From Nostoc sp. 106C (GTDB lineage: Bacteria > Cyanobacteriota > Cyanobacteriia > Cyanobacteriales > Nostocaceae), in NCBI RefSeq assembly GCF_002154725.1, contig NZ_MTAW01000179.1:56190-120189 (forward strand): a stretch of 64,000 nt of DNA. The letters are read 5' to 3'. Under the pieces are notes generated by a model. The model searched no databases. It was not told where the DNA came from and saw nothing but the letters and a program-made list of their open reading frames with translations. Below are positions 27,912 to 37,148 of the stretch, piece by piece. The position numbers and the translations under genes were made by a program. Within the stretch, counting starts at the first letter, position 1, and each line of letters opens with the position of its first letter.

Positions 27912-28572
27912 AATCCTCAATTTACCGGGGTGGAACTATAAAATGTCTCATGAAGGGGTTTCAATTTTTGCCCCGACAAAACGCGATGCCACGCACCTGG
28001 CTCAATGCTACGGAGACGCTCTGAGTGAAACTGCATACAAAATTAATGGCAAGGTGCGAATTCGATGGAAAGGCTGCAAGCAACCAATTGAATTTTTCGG
28101 GTGGATGGCAAGCAAGCAACCGCCTACACCATCGGAAATAGCCGAACGAATTTTGCAATATCAAGGTGCGGTGTTTTGCAGCCAGCTACACATACCATCA
28201 CAGTTGTTATACCGTATAGTTGCTGCTGCGGAAAATGAGCGCCCTGTCAGCATCGTCAGACAAGATACTCGCAAGCAAATCATTGTGAATCAGCCAATGG
28301 CTGAGATGCTACAGACACCGCCAGAAATTGCCACTCAAAGGATCATGACCCAGTTTTGGTTACCTGAAGATTTAGCTGAACTGGAACAAAGGTTGCACAA
28401 TGATAGACAATTCACCTGGACTTATTCTGCTGGACTGAATGAACGAGCTTGGGCAATCCTCACTACCCAATTCGAGGCTTTTGAGGTTGAAGGCATTTGG
28501 TACAGACAGGGAATCTGCTTGTCAACTCCTCAACTGGTGCCGATTCCCCCAGGAGTATTTGAACCCGCTTAA
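27892..28572 (+). CDS. PAS-like domain protein, partner of the RHH protein
   Basis: 226 residues from ATG 27892, which has GGAGG eleven bases upstream; GTG 27880 is an alternative. The N-terminal 75 residues (LNLPGWNYKMSHEGVSIFAPTKRDATHL, then GKVRIRWKGCKQPIEF) are unfamiliar. Residues about 95-215 read like a PAS domain: ERPVSIVRQDTRKQIIVNQPMAEMLQ, an F-helix-like stretch, then strands WTYSAGLNERAW and EAFEVEGIWYRQGICLS. No kinase or other output domain follows. The overlap with the RHH gene suggests they work together, for example as a sensor that modulates the DNA-binding partner (inference). Confidence 0.65.
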   Translation: MSASILRILNLPGWNYKMSHEGVSIFAPTKRDATHLAQCYGDALSETAYKINGKVRIRWKGCKQPIEFFGWMASKQPPTPSEIAERILQYQGAVFCSQLHIPSQLLYRIVAAAENERPVSIVRQDTRKQIIVNQPMAEMLQTPPEIATQRIMTQFWLPEDLAELEQRLHNDRQFTWTYSAGLNERAWAILTTQFEAFEVEGIWYRQGICLSTPQLVPIPPGVFEPA

Positions 28573-28862
28573 ATAAAAATTTGACTCCTTCAGGAATACC
28601 AACAGTTATCAGGTGCTTCAATCCGTTCGGGTGCGCTCTATCAAGCATTTACAGCGTTAGATAATTTTGAATATTTTGGATATAGAAACTGAAACAACGA
28701 CGCGAAGATTGATGTGTCGTCAGATTTTAGACAAATGGTATTATTTGATTTTAAAAATACAGGTAGGTTGGGCTAGAGGCTAGGGAGGACAAGGGAAAGA
28801 AGCAAGGGGCAAGTAATTTAAAATTCAAAATTATGACTCTTGCCTATTGCCCCATACCCAAT
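28573..28862. other. Spacer between the PAS-like gene and flv2
   Basis: 290 bases between convergent genes. It contains GATGTGTCGTCAGATTTTAG followed by ACAAATGGTATTA near 28711-28741, a half copy of the MITE-like family's right end, and then purine-rich filler (GGAGGACAAGGG). No terminator was found. Confidence 0.45.
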
Positions 28863-30599
28863 TTAATAATGACTACCAGATTTACGATGTTCGATGGCAG
28901 TCACACCATCATTTTCTAATACTTCTCCCTTATCTACTACGGCATAAATCAAGTATCTGTCACCACATTCGAGTTGATTTTGTACCGTACATTCTAAATA
29001 GGCTAAAGCCTCAGTTAGAATTAGGCACCCGTTATCAGCAGTTTGGGTAGGAAGATTAGCAAACGGATTATCGCCTAAAGTGCTGTGACGAGCAAAATAG
29101 CGTCGGACATTTCTGCCTTCTTTGAGGATGTTCAGCACAAATTTATCACCAGGATGACGCATTAAATCTGCATTCTGTTCTTGGGTAATAGCAATCATGA
29201 TCCCTGGTGGGTTAAAAGTTGCCTGAGATACCCAAGAAGTTAAAATCCCTGTGTGGTTGTCTCGATCGCGAGTAGTGAGGACACACAAAGAACCAATAAT
29301 TCTGCCTACTGCCTGTTCGGTACGGTCTACTTGCGCTTCTGTGACTACCTGACGAGGAGTACGCAATTTTTTCGTTTTCTTCAAGTTTTGGGCAAAGGTA
29401 GCGCCTGCATCTTGACACTGCTGTATAGTGTACGGCGTCGGGCTGAAGCGTACCCGAATTGTGTCAAAACCTAAACGATAATTGGCATCTTTGAGCTTGT
29501 TTTCGAGTAAATCAATTGCCTCTCCACTCCAACCATAGGAACCAAACACACCAGCTAGCTTAGTTTTCGCCGCAGATGAGAGGACTATTCCTAAAGCCGT
29601 TTGAATTTGAGTAGGTGCATGTCCCCCTAAAGTGGGCGAACCAATTATAAATCCATTACAAGCCTCGACAATGCGGGTAATCTCGGCTGGTTCTGCTAGT
29701 TCACAGTTGATGGATTCGACATTAATGCCATTTTGAATCAAACCTTGAGCGATCGCATTGGCTATAGTTGCTGTATTGCCATAAGCAGAGGCATACAGCA
29801 AAGCCACACTAAACTCCTGAGACTTTTGACCTTGGCTCCATTGGCGGTAATCATAGGTAAAACGACTGAGGCTGTAACGTACAACTGGTCCATGTGCTGG
29901 GGCGTAAGATTTTGCACCCAAAATCGTTAATTTATCTAAGGCAGCTTCTACTTGTTTGGCTTGGGGAGCATGGAGACAGTCAAAATAGTAACGGCGTTCT
30001 GGGTCTAAAGCCTTCCAATCTTCATCGAACAATGCATCTTCACAAATATGAGCACCAAAGAATTTATCGGTGTAGAGAATTTTAGTGGCACAATCGTAGG
30101 TACAAAGCCCATCAGCCCAGCGGGGAGTGGGAACGCTGATAAATGAGAGGTGATGTCCTTGCCCTAAATCTAGGGTATCTTCTGATCGCACAGCTTGAAT
30201 ACGTGATTCCCATTCAGGAAAGGCGGTTTTTAAAGCATTAGCAGCTGGGCGAGAACAGATTAACGTGACTTGCGGCCCTAGAGAGAGCAAAACTTTTAAA
30301 GTAGCCCTACGGTTGGGGTTGACATGGCCAAGCACAACGTAATCTACGGTGGTCAAATCTAGATGCTGTGCTAGTTGTTCTAGAAAAATTTCGGTAAACG
30401 ATTCACCGGGAGGGTCGATTAAAACCTTTTTATCAGCTTGGATCAAATAAGAGTTTGCCGTAGTACCCCGTTGACGGGAATACTCAATCTCAAATTTTAG
30501 ACGTTCCCAAGTACGCGATCGCAATATCAGCGTATTTGTACCAAGTTCAGCAACCTGAACATCTCTATGGCGGTTGGGCATTAAAGTAGCAGTAGACAT
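28863..30599 (-). CDS. flv2: Flavodiiron protein, Flv2-type (di-iron ligands mostly lost)
   Basis: 578 residues from ATG 30599 (GAGG five bases upstream; the frame's upstream extension is MITE-like spacer). Three domains: metallo-beta-lactamase-like (about 25-270), flavodoxin (about 285-425, ALLYASAYGNTATIANAIAQG) and C-terminal flavin reductase (about 455-578). The iron-binding motif HxExDH reads H92-V-N94-P-N96-R97, a later His is Arg (TPRWADG) and the bridging Asp position is Lys (LYTDKFF); only H92 and the His in AHGPVV remain. Flv1 and Flv2 of cyanobacteria show this loss. It is the third gene of the flv4-membrane protein-flv2 operon, acting in electron transfer that protects photosystem II. 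Confidence 0.88.
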   Translation of the reverse strand: MSTATLMPNRHRDVQVAELGTNTLILRSRTWERLKFEIEYSRQRGTTANSYLIQADKKVLIDPPGESFTEIFLEQLAQHLDLTTVDYVVLGHVNPNRRATLKVLLSLGPQVTLICSRPAANALKTAFPEWESRIQAVRSEDTLDLGQGHHLSFISVPTPRWADGLCTYDCATKILYTDKFFGAHICEDALFDEDWKALDPERRYYFDCLHAPQAKQVEAALDKLTILGAKSYAPAHGPVVRYSLSRFTYDYRQWSQGQKSQEFSVALLYASAYGNTATIANAIAQGLIQNGINVESINCELAEPAEITRIVEACNGFIIGSPTLGGHAPTQIQTALGIVLSSAAKTKLAGVFGSYGWSGEAIDLLENKLKDANYRLGFDTIRVRFSPTPYTIQQCQDAGATFAQNLKKTKKLRTPRQVVTEAQVDRTEQAVGRIIGSLCVLTTRDRDNHTGILTSWVSQATFNPPGIMIAITQEQNADLMRHPGDKFVLNILKEGRNVRRYFARHSTLGDNPFANLPTQTADNGCLILTEALAYLECTVQNQLECGDRYLIYAVVDKGEVLENDGVTAIEHRKSGSHY

Positions 30600-30720
30600 A
30601 GTAACCTCTTTGTCAATGGGCATGGAGCATTGGGCATGGGGTATTAGAAACAATTTTGGATTTTGGATTGGATAGTAATTTAAAATCCAAAATCTAAAAT
30701 TCCTTCTCCCCTTCATCTTC

Positions 30721-31233
30721 TTAACGTCCGTTGCTTTTTGCTAATTCTTCTCTATGGAGACGTTTATAACGTTTAGATACTTCTTGTTCCGGATCGATAC
30801 CTTCAAAGGTAGGGGGTAACCAAACGCGCAGGAAAAGTAGGACTCCCAAAACTAATAAAAATGCACAAGTTGCTAAAACTTGACTCGAAGTAATTTCTAA
30901 TACGCCTTTAACAATTACTTCTCGCAAGGCGGAAACAATAGAAACTTCAACAGCTACTCCAATAGATATTCTTTGTTCTTGGAGATAAATAATTAGGAGC
31001 CGGAATAACTCAACTAAGATGAGTAAAAAAAGAATATCGGCTGTTACAACATGGAAATCTAGAGGGGGAAGCAAGGAGAAAAACATATCCCTCACCTGAA
31101 TCACCATGAAACTAAATAAACCGATACACAAAGAAATCACAATCATGTCTTGGATAAATTCCAAGGTTCGCAGGATGCGCCCCCGATGGATTTCATACAT
31201 GGAGATTGAGTTCTTTTCAGTAGACTGATACAT
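30721..31233 (-). CDS. PsiE-like membrane protein between flv4 and flv2 (Sll0218-type)
   Basis: 170 residues with four hydrophobic helices (about 27-48, 60-82, 95-115, 120-137), starting with YEIHRGRILRTLEFIQDMIVISL and ending in a hydrophilic tail (DPEQEVSKRYKRLHREELAK). The ELFRLLIIYLQEQRI and ALREVIVKGVLE segments resemble the phosphate-starvation-inducible PsiE family. Position is the stronger clue: in Synechocystis a membrane protein (Sll0218) lies between flv4 and flv2 and stabilises photosystem II assembly. ATG at 31200 (12 codons in) is an alternative start. It is 109 bases downstream of flv4. Confidence 0.78.
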   Translation of the reverse strand: MYQSTEKNSISMYEIHRGRILRTLEFIQDMIVISLCIGLFSFMVIQVRDMFFSLLPPLDFHVVTADILFLLILVELFRLLIIYLQEQRISIGVAVEVSIVSALREVIVKGVLEITSSQVLATCAFLLVLGVLLFLRVWLPPTFEGIDPEQEVSKRYKRLHREELAKSNGR

Positions 31234-31342
31234 ATAAAACTCTTAATTGATTTGTGAAGTTACTTGTAGAGGTAGGCAAATAGGCAATAGATTGCTTCAG
31301 TGTAGGGTGGGCAATGCCCACCTTACAAATAACAAATGAAGT

Positions 31343-33073
31343 TTAATAATGATTGCCAATTTTGCGGTGATGGACGGCGGTTAATGCATTTACCTTGGCA
31401 ACTCGTCCAGTTTGGATGGTGCTATAAATAATCCAATGATCTCCACAATCCATGCGGCTAGTGATTTCACATTCCATATAAGCTAAAGCTTCAGCTAATA
31501 TTGGAGATTCATTAGTTGCAGGATATGTTTTAACTCCCGCAAAGCGATCTGCACCAGGAGCAAAGCGCTTGAGGAAATGTTTCATTAATCCTTGATAATT
31601 GCCTTCTTCTAAAACGTTTAAAACAAAGCGATCGCCAACATGCATCAAGGATTCTATTGCCCGGTCTTTAGATACAGCAATTGCTACTCCTAAAGGATTC
31701 AGACTGGCTTGTGTTACCCAAGAAGCAAACATTGCACTTTGAACTTCTCCCTTCTTGGCAGTGATAATATACAATCCATTGCTAATCCTACCTAGGGCTT
31801 TTTCTAAATCTGTATTGATGGATTTTATTTGTTTAATAGTGCGATCGCGGGTCAACCATTGACCTAAATCTGTTCCCGCTTCATCACAAAGTTGTTCTAG
31901 AGATGGTGTGGGAGTTTCTTTAACTAAAATTGGGGGAAAGGCTTCAGTTAATCCTAATTCTTGGAATTTGTTGCGTAAGGGATAAACTGGTTCATCTTCT
32001 CCTCCGCCTGACTCTAATAAACCAATTGTTTGTTTATGATGAGCCGCTGCTAAGATAGTGCTGATAGCTGCTTGAGCCGTAACTGAATGTTGGGCTGGCA
32101 TACTAATAACTAAACCCAAAGCTTGTCCAACTAATTCCCGGACTTCTTGTGGTTCAGCACTATTAATATCTACTAATTCTACTGCTACACCCGTTTTTGT
32201 ACATCCATGTGCTATTGTTCTTACTAAATGTTCGCTAGAACCATAATCTTCAGCATAGAACATTGCTACTAATGTCTCTGTTTTTGCTTGTTCTAAACTC
32301 CAAGTTTGATACCTTCCTAACCATTCGGAAATATAATGTTGTAGTAAAGGCCCGTGTCCTGTAGCAACTATGCCTATGTCTAATTTTTCAATCCGCTTTA
32401 AAGCTGCTAAAACAGAACGTGCATTCGGTCCCATGAGACAGTCATAGTAATATTTAAAATCTTCCTCTATGACAGTGAAATTCTCGTCATAGGTGTGGTC
32501 ATCACAGTAGTGCATTCCAAATACATCACAGGTGTAGAGAATGCCAGTTTTATGGTCATAGGTCAAAATTGTATCAGGCCAATGTAAGTTAGGCGCAGAA
32601 ATAAATTCTAATTCATGACCATTGCCTAATGCTAAACGTTCTCCACTTTTCACCAATATTGATTTAAATGGTTGGTGAACCATATTTTCGAGAAATTGAA
32701 TAGCTACCTTAGCACCGACTATGGTAATGTCAGGAGCTAGTTCTAAGATGTCTTTAACTAAGCCACTATGATCTGGTTCTGTGTGGCTGATAATTAAGTA
32801 ATCTATTTTGGTTGGGTCAATTAATCCTGTAAGTAATTCAAGATATAACTTCTCAAACTTGCGGTGAGAAGTGTCAACCAAAGCATTTTTTTCGCCTTGA
32901 ATTAAGAAAGAATTATAGGTCGTACCATTGTGTAAACCAAATTCAACATCAAAACGTTCTCTATCCCAATCTAGACAACGAATAGCAGTAGTTTTCGCAG
33001 CAATTTCCGCAGTTTGAACCGTCAAACGTCCGGGAGTTGTAGTAACCTGAGTAGACTCTGTAAGTAATACCAT
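31343..33073 (-). CDS. flv4: Flavodiiron protein, Flv4-type (complete di-iron site)
   Basis: 576 residues: metallo-beta-lactamase-like domain with a complete di-iron ligand set H97, E99, D101, H102 (SHTEPDH), H164 (NLHWPD), D183 (TCDVFGMH) and H240 (GHGPLL); flavodoxin domain (about 270-410, VAMFYAEDYGSSEHLV); and the extra flavin-reductase domain (about 435-576) typical of cyanobacterial class C proteins. These reduce O2 or related acceptors with NAD(P)H-linked electrons. The gene order flv4, membrane protein, flv2 identifies the flv4-2 operon rather than the flv1/flv3 pair; that distinction rests on context. Low-CO2 and high-light induction is known in other cyanobacteria. Confidence 0.88.
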   Translation of the reverse strand: MVLLTESTQVTTTPGRLTVQTAEIAAKTTAIRCLDWDRERFDVEFGLHNGTTYNSFLIQGEKNALVDTSHRKFEKLYLELLTGLIDPTKIDYLIISHTEPDHSGLVKDILELAPDITIVGAKVAIQFLENMVHQPFKSILVKSGERLALGNGHELEFISAPNLHWPDTILTYDHKTGILYTCDVFGMHYCDDHTYDENFTVIEEDFKYYYDCLMGPNARSVLAALKRIEKLDIGIVATGHGPLLQHYISEWLGRYQTWSLEQAKTETLVAMFYAEDYGSSEHLVRTIAHGCTKTGVAVELVDINSAEPQEVRELVGQALGLVISMPAQHSVTAQAAISTILAAAHHKQTIGLLESGGGEDEPVYPLRNKFQELGLTEAFPPILVKETPTPSLEQLCDEAGTDLGQWLTRDRTIKQIKSINTDLEKALGRISNGLYIITAKKGEVQSAMFASWVTQASLNPLGVAIAVSKDRAIESLMHVGDRFVLNVLEEGNYQGLMKHFLKRFAPGADRFAGVKTYPATNESPILAEALAYMECEITSRMDCGDHWIIYSTIQTGRVAKVNALTAVHHRKIGNHY

Positions 33074-33239
33074 GTGTTTTAACCAAAAAGATATTTTCTA
33101 TAGTTAATGTTCTTATTCTTATAATTGCCTGAAAACAGGTAATTGGTAAAATGCTAATTTCTAAAGATAGCCATCAGCAAAATTTATTGTTCTGCTCATT
33201 TAATTAGCATTGAAATAATCAATGTTTACTATTGATATT

Positions 33240-33339
33240 TCAATACAGTTCAGTTAGTGATGTTCATTTCTCGGAGATCCCCCCAACTCCCTTAAAAAGG
33301 AGGGATAAGGAGGATCAATCCTTCATTGAACCGTATTGA
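33240..33339. repeat. 100-bp MITE-like element of a second family
   Basis: Terminal TCAATACAGTTCA (33240-33252) matches the reverse complement of the right end, TCAATACGGTTCA (33327-33339), in 12 of 13 bases. The interior is CTCCCTT-AAA-AAGGAGGG, able to fold into a hairpin. No coding capacity. It lies 167 bases upstream of flv4. Confidence 0.78.
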
Positions 33340-33631
33340 GTGAGATTTCACATAATAAATATTTAAAGATTGAAGTTAAGCACAATATTGTTAACTAATC
33401 CTAGTTAATTTTTGGCTATATATCAGTTCTATCTGAATTTATGAAAAATGCTTTTAAAGAAAGAGGTAAGAAAGAATTTTATGAATGATTTAAAACTGCT
33501 ATGGCTACTATAAGGAGTAATGCCGCGTCTGCACATTTCTGTGTTAAATGCGAAACTTACAGCAAATTTCAAGTTGGTGAAGTATATATCTTAAGTCTCA
33601 GACCCAAGCATAAAGTTTATTTTCCTTCTGA

Positions 33632-33895
33632 ATTCTGGATTCTACTGTAACTACGATCGCTCTACCTGGAATTTATGGTGATGTTGGGTTGGGTAATGTC
33701 TCTACAGCTAGCCAGGCAACCTTTGTGGCTGGGTGATGGTTGCGGCTGAATTCCGCTTCTACCAATAATTATTCTCCACAAGCGCGATTGCAGTAGCAGT
33801 TGAAGATTCTTCATGCACCCAAGTGTAGCTGTAAATACAATTTTTGGGCATTTTTTGGTCTTTAATACAAAATAAACTTCAAAAACGCATGTATC
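33632..33895 (+). pseudogene. Possible decayed coding remnant
   Basis: The frame starting at 33632 reads ILDSTVTTIALPGIYGDVGL then NVSTASQATFVAG, a TGA at 33734, LRLNSASTNNYSPQARLQ, a TAG at 33794 and LKILHAP. The Thr/Ser/Gly/Asn-rich composition looks like protein and continues across two stops, but the family is unknown and this could be chance. Confidence 0.2.
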
Positions 33896-33990
33896 TTTAG
33901 CTGGATAAGGCATCTATCTTAAGACATAAATATTTGGTATATAATGAATTTCATCTTATGAATAAATAATTTGTGAACAGCTTTAGAGAC

Positions 33991-34017
33991 ACACTACTTT
34001 TTTATTAGTAGTGTTTT
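33991..34017 (+). terminator. Hairpin with short T-tract upstream of the metalloprotease gene
   Basis: ACACTACT (33991-33998) pairs with AGTAGTGT (34007-34014), followed by TTT. The tail is short, so it may be a weak terminator or a leader structure 150 bases before the metalloprotease start. Confidence 0.4.
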
Positions 34018-34169
34018 CCCGGATGGCAAACGATTGTTTATCTGATTACGGTGGATTATACAATACGTAGATTCTAAGTATTTGGGAAGTACTAGCGAGG
34101 TTGGCAGACAACGTATTAATCCACATTTTTTCCTTAATATAAAAACCGCTTCAGGTGGAAAGCTAAAGG

Positions 34170-36929
34170 ATGAAATACTGGATCAGGAATTTAGTAGTCT
34201 ATATATTCTTACTGTGTAACTTGTTACTAGGAACTAATTACGCAGCAGCCAACCAACTTGCAAATGCAAATATTGATGTGCAGCAATTAAATCTACTTCC
34301 GGTAATTGAAAACATCGCAAGTGTTGACAATATTTTTGGGGAAAGTAGAAAGGAAGATTTTCGGAGATTTCGGGAAATAATCAAAGGAACAGAGAAATTA
34401 GAGGGATTATTCACGGTTTATCGCAGTCATGAAGACGGCAGAATTTATTTAGAACTAGCACCAGAACAGCTAAATAAAAACTACTTAGCAACAGTGACAT
34501 TGGAATCGGGATTGGGGGAAAGTGGGATTTATAGTGGATTACCTCTGTCTGATTTTCTCTTCTACTTCCAGCGAGTACACAACAATTTGCATTTTGTGGT
34601 TCGTAATGTTAAATTTCGGACAGAGCCAGGTGAACCAGAACAGCGATCGCTTGCTCGTTCCTTTAGCGACTCAGTTCTGTATGCGCTGGAAATAGACACT
34701 ATTGATCCACGTAGTAAAAATATTCTGATTAACCTGGATAATCTCCTAATGCAGGATTTTTCAGGTTTAACTTCCTTATTAAAATACTCTTTACAAGCTG
34801 ATTATCGCTTAGAAGCAAGCAAGTCTTACTTTGATGATGTCAACAGCTTCCCGGAAAATCTAGAGATTGATTCAACTTATGGTTTTTCATCAGCAGAAGG
34901 TGCAAATTTAGTCACCTTACCTGATAGCAGGGCACTCACTTTAAAAGTACACTACAGTTTTTCTAAACTAAGAGAAAATAACGGTTATATTCCCAGGCTT
35001 GCCGATGATCGAGTGGGATATTTTATTACTGCTTTCCAAGATTTTTCTCACAATCACACTCAAGAATCATTTGTACGTTACATCAATCGTTGGCATCTAG
35101 AACCATCCGACCCCGACGCACCTTTATCTCTACCTAAAAAACCGATTGTGTTTTGGATTGAAAATGCTGTGCCATTAGAGTACCGAGACGCAATTCGTGA
35201 AGGTGTGCTGATGTGGAATAAAGCCTTCGCCAAAGCAGGATTCCAAAATGCCATTCAAGTGCAGCAAATGCCAGATGATGCTGATTGGCATCCCGCAGAT
35301 GTGCGTTATAACACTATTCGCTGGTTCAATTCTCTAGATGCAGGTTTTGCCCAAGGACCAATGCGCGTTAATCCATTCACTGGGGAAATATTGGACGCAG
35401 ATATTATTGTTGATGCAGGTATGGTGCGTTCAATTCAGCAAGAATATCGCGCTTTGATGGATGCAAATGCAAGCAAAAACCCATGTCAAGACGTTGGGCA
35501 AAGGCTGGAGGCACAGAGCAGTCTAGGCTTTGTCCAACTAGAGCAACTGCAAATAGGTAAGAATTCTGTTATTCAACCATCTTCTGAGATTTGCTATGGC
35601 AAAGAGTCTTTAGATCAAGCAGCTATGGGGGCGTTGGCCTTATCACTGTTGCAGAATACTACACCAAGTAGTGAAGCGATGCAGGAGTATGTACATCAAT
35701 ATTTGCGTTCTGTGATCGCTCACGAAGTCGGGCATACTCTTGGTTTGCGCCACAATTTTCATGGCAGCACCATGCTAGCGCCGCAGGAATTAAATCAGAC
35801 AGAAATTACTCGCGCTAAGGGTTTAGCGGGTTCTGTGATGGATTATTTACCAGTGAACATAGCACCACAGGGAGAACAGCAAGGTGATTATTTCCCTGGG
35901 GTGGTTGGGCCCTATGATGAATGGGCAATTGAGTATGGTTATAAAAGAAGCCCTCAAGCTGGACTTGATTCCACGATCCCAGAAGCAGAAAGGAGCTTTT
36001 TGGAACAGATTGCGCTAGCGTCGCCTCAGCCTGAATTATCATACGCCACTGATGAAGATATCTGGGATATTAATCCGCTAGCAAACCTTTGGGACATGAG
36101 TAGCGACGTACTTGTTTATTCTCAATGGCAAATGGATAATGCCCGTGTGATGTGGCAACGACTTGACAAGCGTTATCTCTCGAAGGGAGAAAGCTATAGT
36201 AATTTGCGTGTCTTATTTAATCGAGTACTAAAATACTACTTTCGCAATGCCACCTTAGTTTCTCAATACATTGGTGGGCAATCATTTCGGCGTGTCCATG
36301 CTGGAGATGACACTTCCTGGGCATTTGTGCCAGTTTCACTAATCAAACAACGTCAAGCTTTGGCGAAGTTGCAAGAGTATGTATTTGCGGAGGATGCTTT
36401 TAGTTTCTCACCGCAATTGCTGAATCAGCTAGCACCATCGCGCTGGCAACACTGGGGTAACCCCATACCTAACGATCGCCTCGATTATCCCATACATGAA
36501 CGCATTTTAAGATTCCAAAGTCGGGTATTGCGATCGCTCTTAAACAGCGATCGCCTGAATCGGTTACAAGATATAGAATTAAAAACACTCCCAAGCGAAG
36601 CCCTTTCTATCCCCGAATTATTCGACACCTTGCAAAAAGGCATCTGGACAGAAGTTTTAGCTCCCGAAGCACCAAAGCAAATTTCTAGTATCCGCCGTTC
36701 ATTGCAACGAGAACATCTGAATATTTTGCTAGAGATGATGTTGCGTACTACAGATGCACCAGAAGACGGTCGGACATTGGCTTGGTATGAATTGCGTCAA
36801 CTGCAAACAGCTATTAATAGTAGGCTAAAACAATTTGGTGAAAATCTTGATATTTCTACACTAGCTCATTTGGAAGTTTCTAGCGATCGCATCACTAAAG
36901 CATTCAACGCACATTTACTCTCTAATTAA
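34170..36929 (+). CDS. Exported zinc-dependent metalloprotease (DUF5117-like, HExxHxxGxxH)
   Basis: 919 residues. An N-terminal signal peptide (WIRNLVVYIFLLCNLLLG, cleavage probably after NYAAA) precedes a large N-terminal region of beta-rich sequence (about 60-330; SHEDGRIYLELAPEQLNK, FSKLRENNGYIPRLADDRVGYF), then the catalytic domain with HEVGHTLGLRH at about residues 519-529, a metzincin-type zinc site, and the downstream Met in AGSVMDYLP as the likely Met-turn. The rest is helical. The domain set matches large bacterial DUF5117-type zinc proteases of unknown substrate. GGTGGA lies ten bases before the ATG. It is monocistronic, with a MITE-like repeat touching the stop codon. Confidence 0.85.
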   Translation: MKYWIRNLVVYIFLLCNLLLGTNYAAANQLANANIDVQQLNLLPVIENIASVDNIFGESRKEDFRRFREIIKGTEKLEGLFTVYRSHEDGRIYLELAPEQLNKNYLATVTLESGLGESGIYSGLPLSDFLFYFQRVHNNLHFVVRNVKFRTEPGEPEQRSLARSFSDSVLYALEIDTIDPRSKNILINLDNLLMQDFSGLTSLLKYSLQADYRLEASKSYFDDVNSFPENLEIDSTYGFSSAEGANLVTLPDSRALTLKVHYSFSKLRENNGYIPRLADDRVGYFITAFQDFSHNHTQESFVRYINRWHLEPSDPDAPLSLPKKPIVFWIENAVPLEYRDAIREGVLMWNKAFAKAGFQNAIQVQQMPDDADWHPADVRYNTIRWFNSLDAGFAQGPMRVNPFTGEILDADIIVDAGMVRSIQQEYRALMDANASKNPCQDVGQRLEAQSSLGFVQLEQLQIGKNSVIQPSSEICYGKESLDQAAMGALALSLLQNTTPSSEAMQEYVHQYLRSVIAHEVGHTLGLRHNFHGSTMLAPQELNQTEITRAKGLAGSVMDYLPVNIAPQGEQQGDYFPGVVGPYDEWAIEYGYKRSPQAGLDSTIPEAERSFLEQIALASPQPELSYATDEDIWDINPLANLWDMSSDVLVYSQWQMDNARVMWQRLDKRYLSKGESYSNLRVLFNRVLKYYFRNATLVSQYIGGQSFRRVHAGDDTSWAFVPVSLIKQRQALAKLQEYVFAEDAFSFSPQLLNQLAPSRWQHWGNPIPNDRLDYPIHERILRFQSRVLRSLLNSDRLNRLQDIELKTLPSEALSIPELFDTLQKGIWTEVLAPEAPKQISSIRRSLQREHLNILLEMMLRTTDAPEDGRTLAWYELRQLQTAINSRLKQFGENLDISTLAHLEVSSDRITKAFNAHLLSN

Positions 36930-37015
36930 TACAAATTCACGAAATTATTGATACAAATTACTTCCTCTGCTTCCTCTGCTATCCGAGATGTATCATTTTT
37001 AAAGTGAAATGGTAT
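36929..37015. repeat. MITE-like element, copy 4 (87 bp), abutting a stop codon
   Basis: Left end ATACAAATTCACGAAATTATT, shortened here to its first bases ATACAAATTCACGAAATT, faces the reverse complement of ATACCATTTCACTTTAAA; inner ATTGATACA faces TGTATCAT. The first base is the last base of the metalloprotease stop codon (36927-36929), so the insertion probably set the present 3' end of that gene. Confidence 0.68.
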
Positions 37016-37148
37016 AAGATGCTTTTGCTGGGGAGGGGGGAAAAACAGTAATATGTCAAGCTTTGTTGCAACTTACTTTTAGCTAGGTGAAATCTCGCTA
37101 CCTTGAAGATAACTCTGCACTTAAATTAAGCTCAGGGAGGTAGTAGCC

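Larger units (their letters stand above)
33074..34169. other. Long gene-poor region between flv4 and the metalloprotease
   Basis: 1,096 bases holding the flv4 promoter side (a CCTG-TTTT-CAGG mini-hairpin near 33128-33140), a 100-bp MITE-like element, a possible decayed frame and a hairpin. In Synechocystis an antisense RNA overlaps the flv4 leader; I cannot see from sequence alone whether one exists here. Confidence 0.5.

Noticed and set aside
28863..33073. Assignment of the flavodiiron pair as flv1/flv3
   Set aside because: The ligand pattern alone allows it, but a PsiE-like membrane protein between the two genes fits the flv4-2 operon better.
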